Part shown: positions 20,038 through 28,329 of the stretch, in pieces
How the letters are laid out: the number at the start of each line of letters is the position of its first letter
Position numbering within the stretch: the stretch's first letter is position 1
DNA from: Dickeya undicola
GTDB taxonomy: Bacteria > Pseudomonadota > Gammaproteobacteria > Enterobacterales > Enterobacteriaceae
Direction of reading: 5' to 3'
NCBI RefSeq assembly: GCF_000784735.1
Contig: NZ_JSYG01000020.1
Location: 31,110 to 95,109 of the forward strand
DNA: 64,000 nt
Notes under the pieces: generated by a model
What the model was told of the DNA's origin: nothing
What the model saw: the letters and a program-made list of their open reading frames with translations, nothing else
Databases searched by the model: none
Program-made: the position numbers and the translations under genes

Positions 20038-21189
20038 TCAGGCGCTGAGCGCATGGTTGTAGGCCTGCTCATACTCCTGTGCGACTCGGTCTGGGGTAAA
20101 ATGCGCCAGCATTTCGGGGCAAAGCGGCTCGGCGTGTTTTTCCACCTCCGCATCCACCGACGTCTCTTCCATGAAATAGATGTTCGGCAATAACGCGGCC
20201 AGTTCACCAACGCCGCCCATGCGGTTAGTCAGCACCACTTTTCCATGGAAGATGCTTTCGACAACTACCCGGCCGAACGGCTCATGCCATTTCACAGGCA
20301 GCACCACGACGTCCACCTGCCGCATAAAGTCTTCCAGACTGACAAACCCCAGCAGAATCACACCACTCTGGCGCGCTTCCTCCACCAGCGGGTTATCCTG
20401 CGTGATGCGACCCGCGGCATAAAAAACATAACCGGATCGATTGCGGTAGTGCCGGGCCAGGGCACAAAAGTCATCAAACCCCTTCTCTGGCGAAAACTTG
20501 CCGATAAAGCCAATCCGCCTGACATTTTCTTCGACCGGTTCATTCGCCCCAGTGTCATCCACCGCGGGCACCGTGTTGTAAATAAAGGCATGTTGCGCAT
20601 TAGGGAAAAACCCGGCCTCCCGGTGCATCTCGCAGATAAACTGACTGATGCCGACATAACCGTCCACCAGACGACTAAACCGTTTTTTCACCGCCGACAT
20701 CAGACGAATGCCTGTTGCATCGGGATTCTGATTCTGACCATCGGAGAACAGGGTCGCGTTGTGGTGAAACAGGTAGTAATCCCGGCTGGTATGCAGAATT
20801 TTCACCCCACAGGCTTTCGCCGCCGACCAGACCGACACCGAGAACCCGGCAATGTTATTGGTGTGAACGATATCGGGCGAAAACGCCCTAATTTCCTGCA
20901 TCACCGCACTGCGCATGTCACGGTTGTAGTAGTCCTTCAGGTGCCAGCGTATCTTTTGCCCGGAAGAACGCTTCTGACCATCAAACGGCCAGTAGCTGTT
21001 CGCCAGCGGCAAATAACACACCGACACACCGTTAATAACTTGTTCGCTGCGATACGGATCAGGCGTCAGACACAGCACCTGTACCTGATGCCCGCGCTGT
21101 ACCAGCGTTTCAGCCAAAAGCTGGACCGAGACTTCGGCCCCACCCACTTTATAAGGGTGATATAAGGTATTGATAATCATGATCTTCAT
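20038..21189 (-). CDS. Glycosyltransferase family 4, tandem paralogue B
   Basis: A 383-residue GT-B glycosyltransferase, paralogue of the following gene. It begins MKIMIINTLYHPYKVGGAEV. The donor-binding half has IGFIGKFSPEKGFDDFCALA near residue 235 and LPVKWHEPFGRVVVESIFHG near 315 with the E-X7-E motif. The start at 21189 is preferred because AAGGATA lies seven bases before it and the two paralogues then align from residue 1. A longer frame to 21333 would cover a hairpin-rich spacer and has no family similarity. It is the first sugar-transfer gene after wzc. Its donor is unknown. Confidence 0.82.
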   Translation of the reverse strand: MKIMIINTLYHPYKVGGAEVSVQLLAETLVQRGHQVQVLCLTPDPYRSEQVINGVSVCYLPLANSYWPFDGQKRSSGQKIRWHLKDYYNRDMRSAVMQEIRAFSPDIVHTNNIAGFSVSVWSAAKACGVKILHTSRDYYLFHHNATLFSDGQNQNPDATGIRLMSAVKKRFSRLVDGYVGISQFICEMHREAGFFPNAQHAFIYNTVPAVDDTGANEPVEENVRRIGFIGKFSPEKGFDDFCALARHYRNRSGYVFYAAGRITQDNPLVEEARQSGVILLGFVSLEDFMRQVDVVVLPVKWHEPFGRVVVESIFHGKVVLTNRMGGVGELAALLPNIYFMEETSVDAEVEKHAEPLCPEMLAHFTPDRVAQEYEQAYNHALSA

Positions 21190-21460
21190 ATTATCTATCC
21201 TTGCTTTTAATTCTTTATGTTCAGGGACCCATTTCCGCTTGTGCGAAATGGACCGGCACGCCCTCCCCGAGGGCAGAGAAGCGGCTGGCGTGCACTCCGG
21301 CATAACACCAGCCCTCTCTACAGCTATTTCCACTGCCTTTACCGCGCTTCTCTTAGTCGCTATCGCGGGTCGATCACCATCATTAACCTTCTATTTTTCA
21401 TACTCATCCTTGTAAATCCGGCCTTGTAAACATCCCGCTTCCTTTATGGATTAACAGAAG
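21190..21460 (-). promoter_or_regulatory. Hairpin-rich spacer between wzc and the glycosyltransferase genes
   Basis: A 271-base gap that the exopolysaccharide transcript must cross. It contains a CCATTTC/GAAATGG hairpin (21229-21251), a GCCCTC/GAGGGC hairpin (21260-21274) and an alternative longer pairing GCACGCC/GGCGTGC (21256-21293) that would exclude the second. No T-run follows, so these are not simple terminators. In E. coli K30 a stem-loop after wzc reduces expression of the downstream biosynthetic genes (established knowledge); this spacer is in the same place and could act alike. Confidence 0.45.
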
Positions 21461-23632
21461 CTAGTTTTTATCCGCGCCGTAAGAGTACTGATAGGAGTCA
21501 TATCCATAGCTGTAGTAACTCAGCGCCCGGCGAATCACCGCATTCAGGATCACCCCTTTGATCGACGCGCCATTCTGTTCAAAGCGTCGGATACTGATCT
21601 CCACCTCTTTCGGTGTGTTCATCTCAAACCGCGCTACCAGCAGCGATGTCCCAGCTTGTCGGCTGATGATCGCCGCGTCGGTCACCGCCAGAATCGGCGG
21701 CGTATCCAGCAGTACGATATCGAACTGACGGACGGCCCAATCGACAAACGCGGTAAAGTTGCTGTGCATCAACAGCTCCGACGGATTGGGTGGGATCTGA
21801 CCGCGCGGGATAAAAAACAGATTCTCCACCGCGGTAGGGCGCAGCGCCTGCTGCGCGTCGATCTGCCCTGAGAGGATATCCGACAACCCTTTCTCAGGCG
21901 TCGCCCCCATCAGATGGTGGGCATACCCCTTACGCATATCGCAGTCGACGATCAGCACCCGCTGCCCAGCCTGGGCGATCACCGCGCCCAGGTTGGCGCT
22001 GACGAAAGACTTACCGATACCCGGACTGGCACCGGAGATCATCAGGACATTATTTTTCGCTTCCATCATCGCGAAATGCAGGCTGGTGCGCAGGCTGCGG
22101 ATCGCTTCGATCGCCAGGTCAGCCGGGTTGCCCACCGCCAACAGGGAATCAGAACGGGTATTGCGTTTGCGGTTCTTGTTAGCGAACTCTCTATCCTTCT
22201 TCTGTTGCCATTCCGACAAAGGCACGCTGGCGTACACATTAATACCCAGCTCTTCCAGCTGTTCCGGGCTTTCGATACCGCGATGCAGCAGCGTTTTCAG
22301 TAATACGAACCCGACAGAAGCCACCCCGCCTAACATCGCAGCCAGCAGAATCACCAGCGTTTTCTTCGGTTTCACCGGTTTAAGCTGAACCACCGCCGGG
22401 TCGATAATGCGCACATTACCGACGGTACTGGCTTTGTTGATGCTCAGTTCCTGCTGCTTATTCATCAACTGGACATACACTTCCTGCCCGACATTGACAT
22501 CCCGCGTCAGCCGCACAATTTCCTGTTGGGTTTTCGGCATACTACTGACACGCTTATTCAGGTTATCGCGCTCTTTTTCCAGCGTGGCGCGTTTCTCCAG
22601 CAACGACCGGTAGGCAGGATGCTCACGGGTATACAGCTTGGAGATCTCCGCTTCACGAAAGGTCAACTGGTTAAGCTGAGATTCGACATCCACTATCGTG
22701 TCCAGCACCGATTTAGCTTCCAGTGACAGATCCACCGAATCTTTCTGTTGACGGTACTTATTCAGTTTGTCTTCCGCTGTCTCCAGTGAAGCACGCACCA
22801 GCGGCAGTTGTTCTTTGAGGAACACCAGACTTCTGGCCGCCTCTTCCGATTTGCGATCCACATTCTGTTGCAGGTAGTTATCGCTGATACTTGCCAGCGT
22901 TTTTCTCACCAGTGCCGGATCGCTGCCTTCCAACGTCAGTTGCAATACGCCGGTGTCTTTCCCTTTATCCGCCACCGACAGCTCGCTCAGAATGTCGTTG
23001 ATCGCGGTCAGCATGTTCTTTTTCCTGACGGTAAATACCGTACCCGGCGCGGCGTTGGTGTCGCTGATCAGCAGATTAAAACCGCCGTGAGACTCCAGTT
23101 GCCCGATACTGCCGATGAACGAGGCGTCCTTACCAGCGGCAAAGCGGTATTTCCCCTCATCCTCAATCGTCACGGTCATCTTTTCATCCAGCCAACTGTC
23201 CGGCACCGACAACCGGGAGACAGAGATTCGCGCTGGCTCCTCATCTTTTAGCCGGGCGATACCTTTACCCACCAGCGGGAAATACTTCTGTTCAACCTCG
23301 GTATCCAACCCCAGATCCTGTACGGTCTTCCCCACTACCATGCGGGAGCGAAGCAGTTCGACTTCAGGTGCCGATTGCGGTTTGCTATCCGGCAAGACCT
23401 TGGAAATATCGTTCATTAGCGAATCGCTGACGTTCTGTTCCACTTGCACCATCGCATCCGCCTGATAAACCGGCGTCGCCAGCAGCGCATACAAGATGCC
23501 CAGCATGGTAAAGATGGTGGTGATGCTGATAATCAGCCAGCGGTGATCCAGCACGGTTCCCAGCAAGCGTCCCAGGTCAATTTCATCCGCCTTGTCCGCT
23601 TCAGATGTTTTCACGCCAATTCTCTCTGACAT
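21461..23632 (-). CDS. wzc: Polysaccharide copolymerase and tyrosine autokinase
   Basis: Inner-membrane BY-kinase that controls assembly and export of high-molecular-weight polysaccharide together with Wza and Wzb. The 723 residues contain an N-terminal cytoplasmic stretch, a membrane helix near 30-50 (WLIISITTIFTMLGILYALL), a long periplasmic Wzz/GNVR coiled-coil region, and a second helix near 430 (TLVILLAAMLGGVASVGFVL). The cytoplasmic kinase domain has Walker A ISGASPGIGKSFV, Walker A' VLIVDCDMRKG, and Walker B IVLLDTPPIL. The last 20 residues hold seven tyrosines (SYYSYGYDSYQYSYG), the autophosphorylation cluster. It follows wzb by 16 bases. Confidence 0.96.
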   Translation of the reverse strand: MSERIGVKTSEADKADEIDLGRLLGTVLDHRWLIISITTIFTMLGILYALLATPVYQADAMVQVEQNVSDSLMNDISKVLPDSKPQSAPEVELLRSRMVVGKTVQDLGLDTEVEQKYFPLVGKGIARLKDEEPARISVSRLSVPDSWLDEKMTVTIEDEGKYRFAAGKDASFIGSIGQLESHGGFNLLISDTNAAPGTVFTVRKKNMLTAINDILSELSVADKGKDTGVLQLTLEGSDPALVRKTLASISDNYLQQNVDRKSEEAARSLVFLKEQLPLVRASLETAEDKLNKYRQQKDSVDLSLEAKSVLDTIVDVESQLNQLTFREAEISKLYTREHPAYRSLLEKRATLEKERDNLNKRVSSMPKTQQEIVRLTRDVNVGQEVYVQLMNKQQELSINKASTVGNVRIIDPAVVQLKPVKPKKTLVILLAAMLGGVASVGFVLLKTLLHRGIESPEQLEELGINVYASVPLSEWQQKKDREFANKNRKRNTRSDSLLAVGNPADLAIEAIRSLRTSLHFAMMEAKNNVLMISGASPGIGKSFVSANLGAVIAQAGQRVLIVDCDMRKGYAHHLMGATPEKGLSDILSGQIDAQQALRPTAVENLFFIPRGQIPPNPSELLMHSNFTAFVDWAVRQFDIVLLDTPPILAVTDAAIISRQAGTSLLVARFEMNTPKEVEISIRRFEQNGASIKGVILNAVIRRALSYYSYGYDSYQYSYGADKN

Positions 23633-23648
23633 CGTAATCCCTGACTGG

Positions 23649-24083
23649 TTAACGGCTCAGCGCCTGCGCCCACTTGCGGGCAGATTGTTCAAGTTGGGTA
23701 TACACAAACTCAAAGGCTTCCCGGCTTTTGCGGTACGGGTCGGTAATCTCCTGCTGGTTAAACCAGTGCCCGAACAGCAACGTTTTCCCACGTACTTCCG
23801 GAGAGAAATGACACACGGCATCAATGTGCACCTTTTCCATCACCAGAATCAGGTCGTAATGCCGACACAACGAACCAGTCAACTGGCGAGCCACATGCCC
23901 ATCCAGCGACAGACCGTGTTCAGCAGCCACCAGGCTGGCCGTTTCATCGGCAGGTTTTCCGTCCATCGCCCGCCAGCCAGCAGACGATACCTTTTTGCCC
24001 GGCAATGCCTGCTGTAGCAGGCGCTCACCCGTCGGTGAGCGACAGATATTGCCCTCGCAAATAACAAGAATACTGTTGAACAT
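23649..24083 (-). CDS. wzb: Low molecular weight protein tyrosine phosphatase
   Basis: Cytoplasmic phosphatase that removes phosphate from Wzc, keeping the kinase cycle running during polysaccharide export. It is 144 residues long. The phosphate-binding loop C-X5-R-S is seen at residues 9-16 (CEGNICRS), and the general acid Asp is in ITDPYRKS near residue 115, both as in the family. The gene lies between wza and wzc with gaps of 18 and 16 bases, the standard order of group 1 capsule and colanic-type clusters. Confidence 0.96.
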   Translation of the reverse strand: MFNSILVICEGNICRSPTGERLLQQALPGKKVSSAGWRAMDGKPADETASLVAAEHGLSLDGHVARQLTGSLCRHYDLILVMEKVHIDAVCHFSPEVRGKTLLFGHWFNQQEITDPYRKSREAFEFVYTQLEQSARKWAQALSR

Positions 24084-24101
24084 TGAGACGCCCCCCTACG
24101 G

Positions 24102-25238
24102 CTACGGCCAGGTACGCACGCGCAAGCTGCCTTCGCTCAGGTCGTTAAACCCGCTGATGGTCGGCACCAGTTGCGAAATCAGGCGGTTCCAGCGCGCTAC
24201 CGGTGCCGAGGTGACATACACCACGTCATACGGTTGCAGCGGAAATTCGGAGCCCATCACCAGCGCGGTCGCGTCTTTGGTGTTGAGCTGATAAATGTTG
24301 GCCAGCTTCGGCCCTTGCGTACCACGCAGCGGTCGGATAACAAACACCCCCGTGGCGTCGGCCACCATCTGGTTCATCCCTTCCGCGCTGCCCAACGCTT
24401 CGGTCAGCGTCATGCCACTGCGGTCCATCTTGAGGGTCGATTGCTTGTTCACTTCCCCCATCACGAACACTTTCAGGTCATCATTGCGCGGTACAAACAG
24501 GATATCGCCGGGGTACAGCAGGCGGTTTTGGGACAAATCGCCGTTCTGCATCAGCGCCTGCAAAGAAATGTGCTCATCTTTGCCGTTATGCGTCAGCACC
24601 AGATTACGCCAGTCGGCAAATTCGCTTAGCCCGCCCGCATTATTGATAGCATCCATAATCGTCAACGGTACGTTGGTGATAGGCTGCTGGCCCGAGCGCA
24701 CCACTTCCCCGGTTACATAGGCTTTCTGCGAGCGGAACGCGGCAATGCTGACTTCCACCTGCGGCGATTCGATGTATTGCGCCAACCGACGCATGATTTC
24801 CTCACGCACCTCGGTCAGGGTTTTATCTACCACGCGCAATTTGCCGATGTAGGGGTAAAAAATGGTGCCATCCGAGTGAACCCAGTTGCCGGTATCCGCA
24901 GCGGTGCGGTAGGTCCCCGCTGGCGTGGTCAATTCCGGGTGATCCCAGACGGTAACCATCAACACATCGCCGATACCAATTCGGTATTCGTAGCGCTTCA
25001 ACTCCGCATCCAACGACGGATTTGTCTGGGCAATCGCCGGTCGCAGGCGCATTTTCTCTATCAGCAACGGCGTAACAGGGTAAATATTGACCATTTTATT
25101 GATGTTGAAATCATCATCCGGTTGTTCTACGACCTCTTTTCCACTGGTAGAAAGGTGTGTGCCTGGGACCAGCGTACAGCCAGCCAGGAATGTCGCCGAC
25201 AACATCAGCGGTATAACTTTCAGTGTTGGTTTTAACAT
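24102..25238 (-). CDS. wza: Outer membrane polysaccharide export lipoprotein
   Basis: Forms the octameric outer-membrane channel through which exopolysaccharide leaves the cell. The 378-residue precursor has a lipoprotein signal with lipobox L-A-G-C ending at Cys21. The polysaccharide export domain begins near residue 85 ([19 protein letters not shown]), SLBB domains follow ([18 protein letters not shown] and [15 protein letters not shown]), and the C-terminal amphipathic helix region is present ([20 protein letters not shown]). It is the first gene of the operon behind a 700-base leader with JUMPstart. Immediately before its ATG is a two-codon frame ATG-GCA-TAA, and its start region is repeated 500 bases upstream. 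Confidence 0.96.
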   Translation of the reverse strand: MLKPTLKVIPLMLSATFLAGCTLVPGTHLSTSGKEVVEQPDDDFNINKMVNIYPVTPLLIEKMRLRPAIAQTNPSLDAELKRYEYRIGIGDVLMVTVWDHPELTTPAGTYRTAADTGNWVHSDGTIFYPYIGKLRVVDKTLTEVREEIMRRLAQYIESPQVEVSIAAFRSQKAYVTGEVVRSGQQPITNVPLTIMDAINNAGGLSEFADWRNLVLTHNGKDEHISLQALMQNGDLSQNRLLYPGDILFVPRNDDLKVFVMGEVNKQSTLKMDRSGMTLTEALGSAEGMNQMVADATGVFVIRPLRGTQGPKLANIYQLNTKDATALVMGSEFPLQPYDVVYVTSAPVARWNRLISQLVPTISGFNDLSEGSLRVRTWP

Positions 25239-25280
25239 CCTTTATGCCATCGCTTTTCAGTCAAGTGAGAAACAAAGAGC
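25231..25280 (-). repeat. Direct repeat at the wza translation start, downstream copy
   Basis: About 50 bases covering the first codons of wza and its upstream region. The same sequence occurs at 25729-25777 with few changes, including the stretch GCCATCGC followed by TTTCAGTCAAGTGAG. In both copies it leads into ATGTTAAA on the minus strand. Similarity extends into codon 6 (ACACTG). Confidence 0.75.
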
Positions 25281-25418
25281 GGTACTGCCCGAATCAATAA
25301 CGCATTGGACGCGCCGGTGTGTTCCACAACGCGTTGATCCTTAATGATTTGTTGAAAGATGTTTTTCACCCCGCCCAAGAATCTAAAGACTTATAACCAA
25401 AATTACTCTCATCATCGT

Positions 25419-25736
25419 TTAAATATTCAAACGGAAATAAGTAAAGCGTTGTTTCAGGTGATAAGCCTCCGGCTGGAACGTCGATCTGGAAAGGGAAACA
25501 GCGGCAGACTGCCACGAGCTATAGCTATGAGTTTTGGTTTGAGAAAGGGGAATAACGTCAGCGTGAGCCGCACAGTGGCGACCCGTTTGGTCAGGCTGCA
25601 CGGTTACATCATCGTTGCTGTGGGAAAAATCGTTGCTGTGGGCAAAAAAAGGCGACTCAGCCGCAGGCGAAGCGCTGGTCAGGAGGAGTGCCGCGGGTTG
25701 TACCTGCGGTCTACGCATCAGTGTCAGGTTTAACAT
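25419..25736 (-). CDS. Small hypothetical protein in the wza leader
   Basis: An open frame of 105 codons starting 498 bases upstream of wza inside its leader. I do not recognise the protein. It starts MLNLTLMRRPQVQPAALLLT, which in DNA copies the wza start (MLKPTL), and then diverges. There is a weak hydrophobic N-terminal region but no clear cleavage site or lipobox. The middle, FFAHSNDFSHSNDD, comes from an 18-base tandem repeat (25611-25642). It may be a real leader protein, a decayed remnant of a partial wza duplication, or a chance frame. An overlapping plus-strand frame (25359-25733) looks even less likely. Confidence that it is translated is low. Confidence 0.3.
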   Translation of the reverse strand: MLNLTLMRRPQVQPAALLLTSASPAAESPFFAHSNDFSHSNDDVTVQPDQTGRHCAAHADVIPLSQTKTHSYSSWQSAAVSLSRSTFQPEAYHLKQRFTYFRLNI

Positions 25737-25777
25737 CTTTTTGCCATCGCCTTTCAGTCAAGTGAGTAACAGACAGC
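25729..25777 (-). repeat. Direct repeat at the wza translation start, upstream copy
   Basis: Upstream copy of the sequence found at 25231-25280. On the minus strand it gives ACTTGACTGAAAGGCGATGG, then CAAAAAGATGTTAAAC. Here the internal ATG opens a five-codon frame (Met-Ala-Lys-Arg-Cys-stop) overlapping the start of the 105-codon frame. In the wza copy the corresponding frame is ATG-GCA-TAA. Confidence 0.75.
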
Positions 25778-25937
25778 CCACACGTTAAGCATTCACGGTG
25801 GATCCGTTGGCATCGTTACCGCATTGCTCATCAACACACAGGCAGTAAAGCCTGAATGCAGACGGCTGAACGGTTTCAACGTCCTGGAGGGCATCATCTG
25901 AAACGCAGCTCATGGCTGTCCGGTCAATCGCATCAGG

Positions 25938-25975
25938 TACGCTACCGCCCTTGGCTCATAGCTACCAACTCGCTG
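25938..25975 (-). promoter_or_regulatory. JUMPstart sequence with ops element (RfaH recruitment)
   Basis: On the minus strand this 38-base stretch matches the JUMPstart consensus along its length: CAGCGAGTTGGTAGCTATGA, then GCCAAGG, ending in the exact 11-base ops core GGCGGTAGCGT at 25949-25939. In E. coli the ops element in the non-template strand pauses RNA polymerase and recruits the antiterminator RfaH, which is needed for long polysaccharide operons (established knowledge). It stands about 700 bases before wza, so the whole wza-to-galF unit is expected to be RfaH-dependent. Confidence 0.92.
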
Positions 25976-26039
25976 TTCCGTTTTCGTTTCAGACTACCCA
26001 GCTATTGCTGTGACTCGTCATAACTGACTCGTAAAAATG

Positions 26040-26330
26040 GCTTGCAAAAACATTAATGACACTAAAGTTTCGAATTAAATATTTTTAAAGATGTGTCAAT
26101 ATCGCCACACCGGAGAGTAGTAAAAAATATTTGCTTATAACAAGACAAATATCTTCCTGGTGTTTGTTTTCGGAAAAATACTAACATTCCATGCAGTTTT
26201 TCTTATGAGCAAAGTTTTTTTTATCATTAATAAACAAAAAGTTATGTATATCAGAGACATCTTAATAAATACTTCATTTTCATATAATAATTTTGTTAAC
26301 ACATAAATGAGGACATGAAACCGTCAGGGT
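26040..26330. promoter_or_regulatory. AT-rich divergent regulatory region, wza / yegH
   Basis: About 290 bases, roughly 30% GC by eye, between the JUMPstart element and yegH. This is the obvious place for the wza promoter (leftward) and perhaps for H-NS-type silencing. One candidate is TTGACA on the minus strand at 26099-26094, followed by an AT-rich stretch TTTAAT at a spacing of 14, which is short. I found no RcsAB box that fits the consensus well. No open frame is supported between 25976 and 26616. Confidence 0.4.
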
Positions 26331-26616
26331 GAAGGCTATTTTTTCGTTCATTTCTCCGCCCAAGCATATAATGCATCACCTTAATGAAACGGGTTATTTT
26401 TTAACCTTCCCGGTGATTCTTTGATTTCTCAAAACGTACTGCAATACTTTCCATCTTGCTGAAAACCTTGTGATCTTACTCACATAAAAAAACGTCTACC
26501 GACGCTCAGCAATTTGATATCAATCAAGCACGGTCGGTGGCGTTATGGTTGCGCGACGCAACGCCTGATACGCTATGCGAATATCAACCGGATAAAGAAA
26601 AAGGTGAGTTCAACCT

Positions 26617-28206
26617 ATGGAATGGATCGCTGATCCAACAATTTGGGCCGGTCTGGCCACACTAGTGGTATTGGAACTGGTATTGGGTATCGACAACCTG
26701 GTCTTTATCGCCATTCTGGCGGAGAAACTGCCAGAAAAATCCCGTGATCGGGCTCGGGTTGTCGGGCTATTGCTGGCCTTGCTGATGCGCTTTGTGCTGC
26801 TGTCGTCCATCTCCTGGCTGGTTTCGCTAACCCACCCACTGTTTACCATTTATGGACACCCGTTCAGCGCACGTGACCTGATTATGCTGGTCGGCGGCCT
26901 GTTCCTGTTGTTCAAGGCCACGATGGAGCTGAATGAACGGCTGGAAGGCAAAGACCAGGCGCAGCAAACCCAACGCAAGGGTGCGCGTTTCTGGCCGGTC
27001 GTCGCACAGATTGTGGTGCTGGATGCCGTGTTCTCGCTGGATTCGGTGATTACCGCGGTCGGCATGACCGAGCACTTGCCAGTCATGATGGCGGCGGTCA
27101 CTATCGCCATCGGCCTGATGCTACTGGCCAGTAAGCCGTTGACACGCTTCGTCAACGCGCATCCCACCATTGTGATCCTGTGCCTGAGCTTCCTGCTGAT
27201 GATCGGCTTCAGCCTGGTTGCGGACGCGTTCGGCTACCCGATTCCAAAAGGTTACCTCTACGCTGCCATTGGTTTCTCAGTCATGATCGAGATGCTCAAC
27301 CAGTTGGCGCAGTTCAACCGTCGGCGCTTTCTCTCTTCGTCGACCCCGTTACGTCAGCGCACAGCCGAAGCAGTATTGCGATTGCTACGCGGTGAACATG
27401 AGAAAGCGGAGCTGGATAAACAGGTTGCCGACCGGGTGGCGGATAACACCGGTGACATGGGCCAGCCGGTGTTCAACCAGCAGGAACAGCGCATGATTGA
27501 GCGTGTACTCGGTATGTCGCAGCGCTCCATCAGCAGCATTATGACCATCCGTCACGATATCGAGCATGTAGACGTCAACATCGACCCGGCTGACTTCCAC
27601 GAACTGATGGAGAAAAATCAGCATACCCGGCTGGTGATGTTCGACAGCCACGTTTCCAGCGAACCACTGGGCGTGGTGCACGTGATCGATTTGCTACGTC
27701 AGCAATTGCACGGGCAGGCACTGAATCTGCGTGCGTTGATCCGCCAGCCGCTGGTGTTTCCGGAGCAATTGTCGCTGCTGTCCGCACTGGAGCAGTTTCG
27801 TGAAGCGCACACGCACTTTGCTTTTGTGGCTGATGAATTCGGCTCCGTCGAGGGGATTGTCACCCTGAGTGATGTGATGGAAACCATCGCGGGCAACTTG
27901 CCGCTGGAAGGGGAAGAGCTGGACGCCCGCCACGACATTCAGGAAAACGAAGACGGCACCCTGACGGCCAACGGCTATCTGCCGGTTGAGGATTTACTGA
28001 TGTATATCCCGCTGCAACTGAACGAGAAGCGCGAATACCACACGCTAGCCGGTTTGCTGATGGAGTATGCGCAGAAAATCCCGCAGGAGGGCGATGAGGT
28101 GCGAATCGACAACACCCTGTTCCGGGTGCTGACCGTGGAAAGCCACCGCATCGTGAAGGTGCTGATTACCCCAGAGCCGGAACCACAGCCGGATTATGAG
28201 GTGTGA
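26617..28206 (+). CDS. yegH: TerC-family membrane protein with CBS and CorC/HlyC domains
   Basis: Inner membrane protein of 529 residues, close to E. coli YegH (527). Residues 1-240 form a TerC-like domain with about seven membrane helices, including [20 protein letters not shown] and [20 protein letters not shown], whose acidic residues are conserved and may bind metal. A cytoplasmic CBS-domain pair follows ([14 protein letters not shown] near 310 and [20 protein letters not shown] near 400), then a C-terminal CorC/HlyC transporter-associated domain. Its function is unproven; metal-ion export or tolerance has been suggested for related proteins. It is divergent from wza, the same arrangement as in E. 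coli. AAGGTGAG precedes the ATG. Confidence 0.92.
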   Translation: MEWIADPTIWAGLATLVVLELVLGIDNLVFIAILAEKLPEKSRDRARVVGLLLALLMRFVLLSSISWLVSLTHPLFTIYGHPFSARDLIMLVGGLFLLFKATMELNERLEGKDQAQQTQRKGARFWPVVAQIVVLDAVFSLDSVITAVGMTEHLPVMMAAVTIAIGLMLLASKPLTRFVNAHPTIVILCLSFLLMIGFSLVADAFGYPIPKGYLYAAIGFSVMIEMLNQLAQFNRRRFLSSSTPLRQRTAEAVLRLLRGEHEKAELDKQVADRVADNTGDMGQPVFNQQEQRMIERVLGMSQRSISSIMTIRHDIEHVDVNIDPADFHELMEKNQHTRLVMFDSHVSSEPLGVVHVIDLLRQQLHGQALNLRALIRQPLVFPEQLSLLSALEQFREAHTHFAFVADEFGSVEGIVTLSDVMETIAGNLPLEGEELDARHDIQENEDGTLTANGYLPVEDLLMYIPLQLNEKREYHTLAGLLMEYAQKIPQEGDEVRIDNTLFRVLTVESHRIVKVLITPEPEPQPDYEV

Positions 28207-28230
28207 TCAAGTCATCACCAGCCCCATGAA

Positions 28231-28263
28231 CAACCAAGGCGGCCATGGCCGCCTTGGTTGTTT
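28231..28263 (+). terminator. Terminator after yegH, perfect 30-base palindrome
   Basis: Bases 28231-28260 form a perfect inverted repeat with arms CAACCAAGGCGGCCA and TGGCCGCCTTGGTTG, followed by TTT. It lies 25 bases after the yegH stop codon and 70 bases before the end of convergent asmA. It can fold equally on both strands, but the T-run favours the plus strand. Confidence 0.7.
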
Positions 28264-28329
28264 CAATGACTGTTTTTCAATCAATGTCTTTTCAGTGAAA
28301 GCACGCCATACACGTTACAGGCTCATGCA

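Noticed and set aside
25359..25733. Plus-strand frame of 124 codons in the wza leader
   Set aside because: It runs against the leader transcript, has no ribosome site, and is highly basic without motifs. The minus-strand frame in the same place at least has a wza-like start.
26100..26200. Possible RcsAB box upstream of wza
   Set aside because: The best stretches (around CAGGAAGATATTTG and TAAGCAAATATTTT on the minus strand) miss too many consensus positions to be called.
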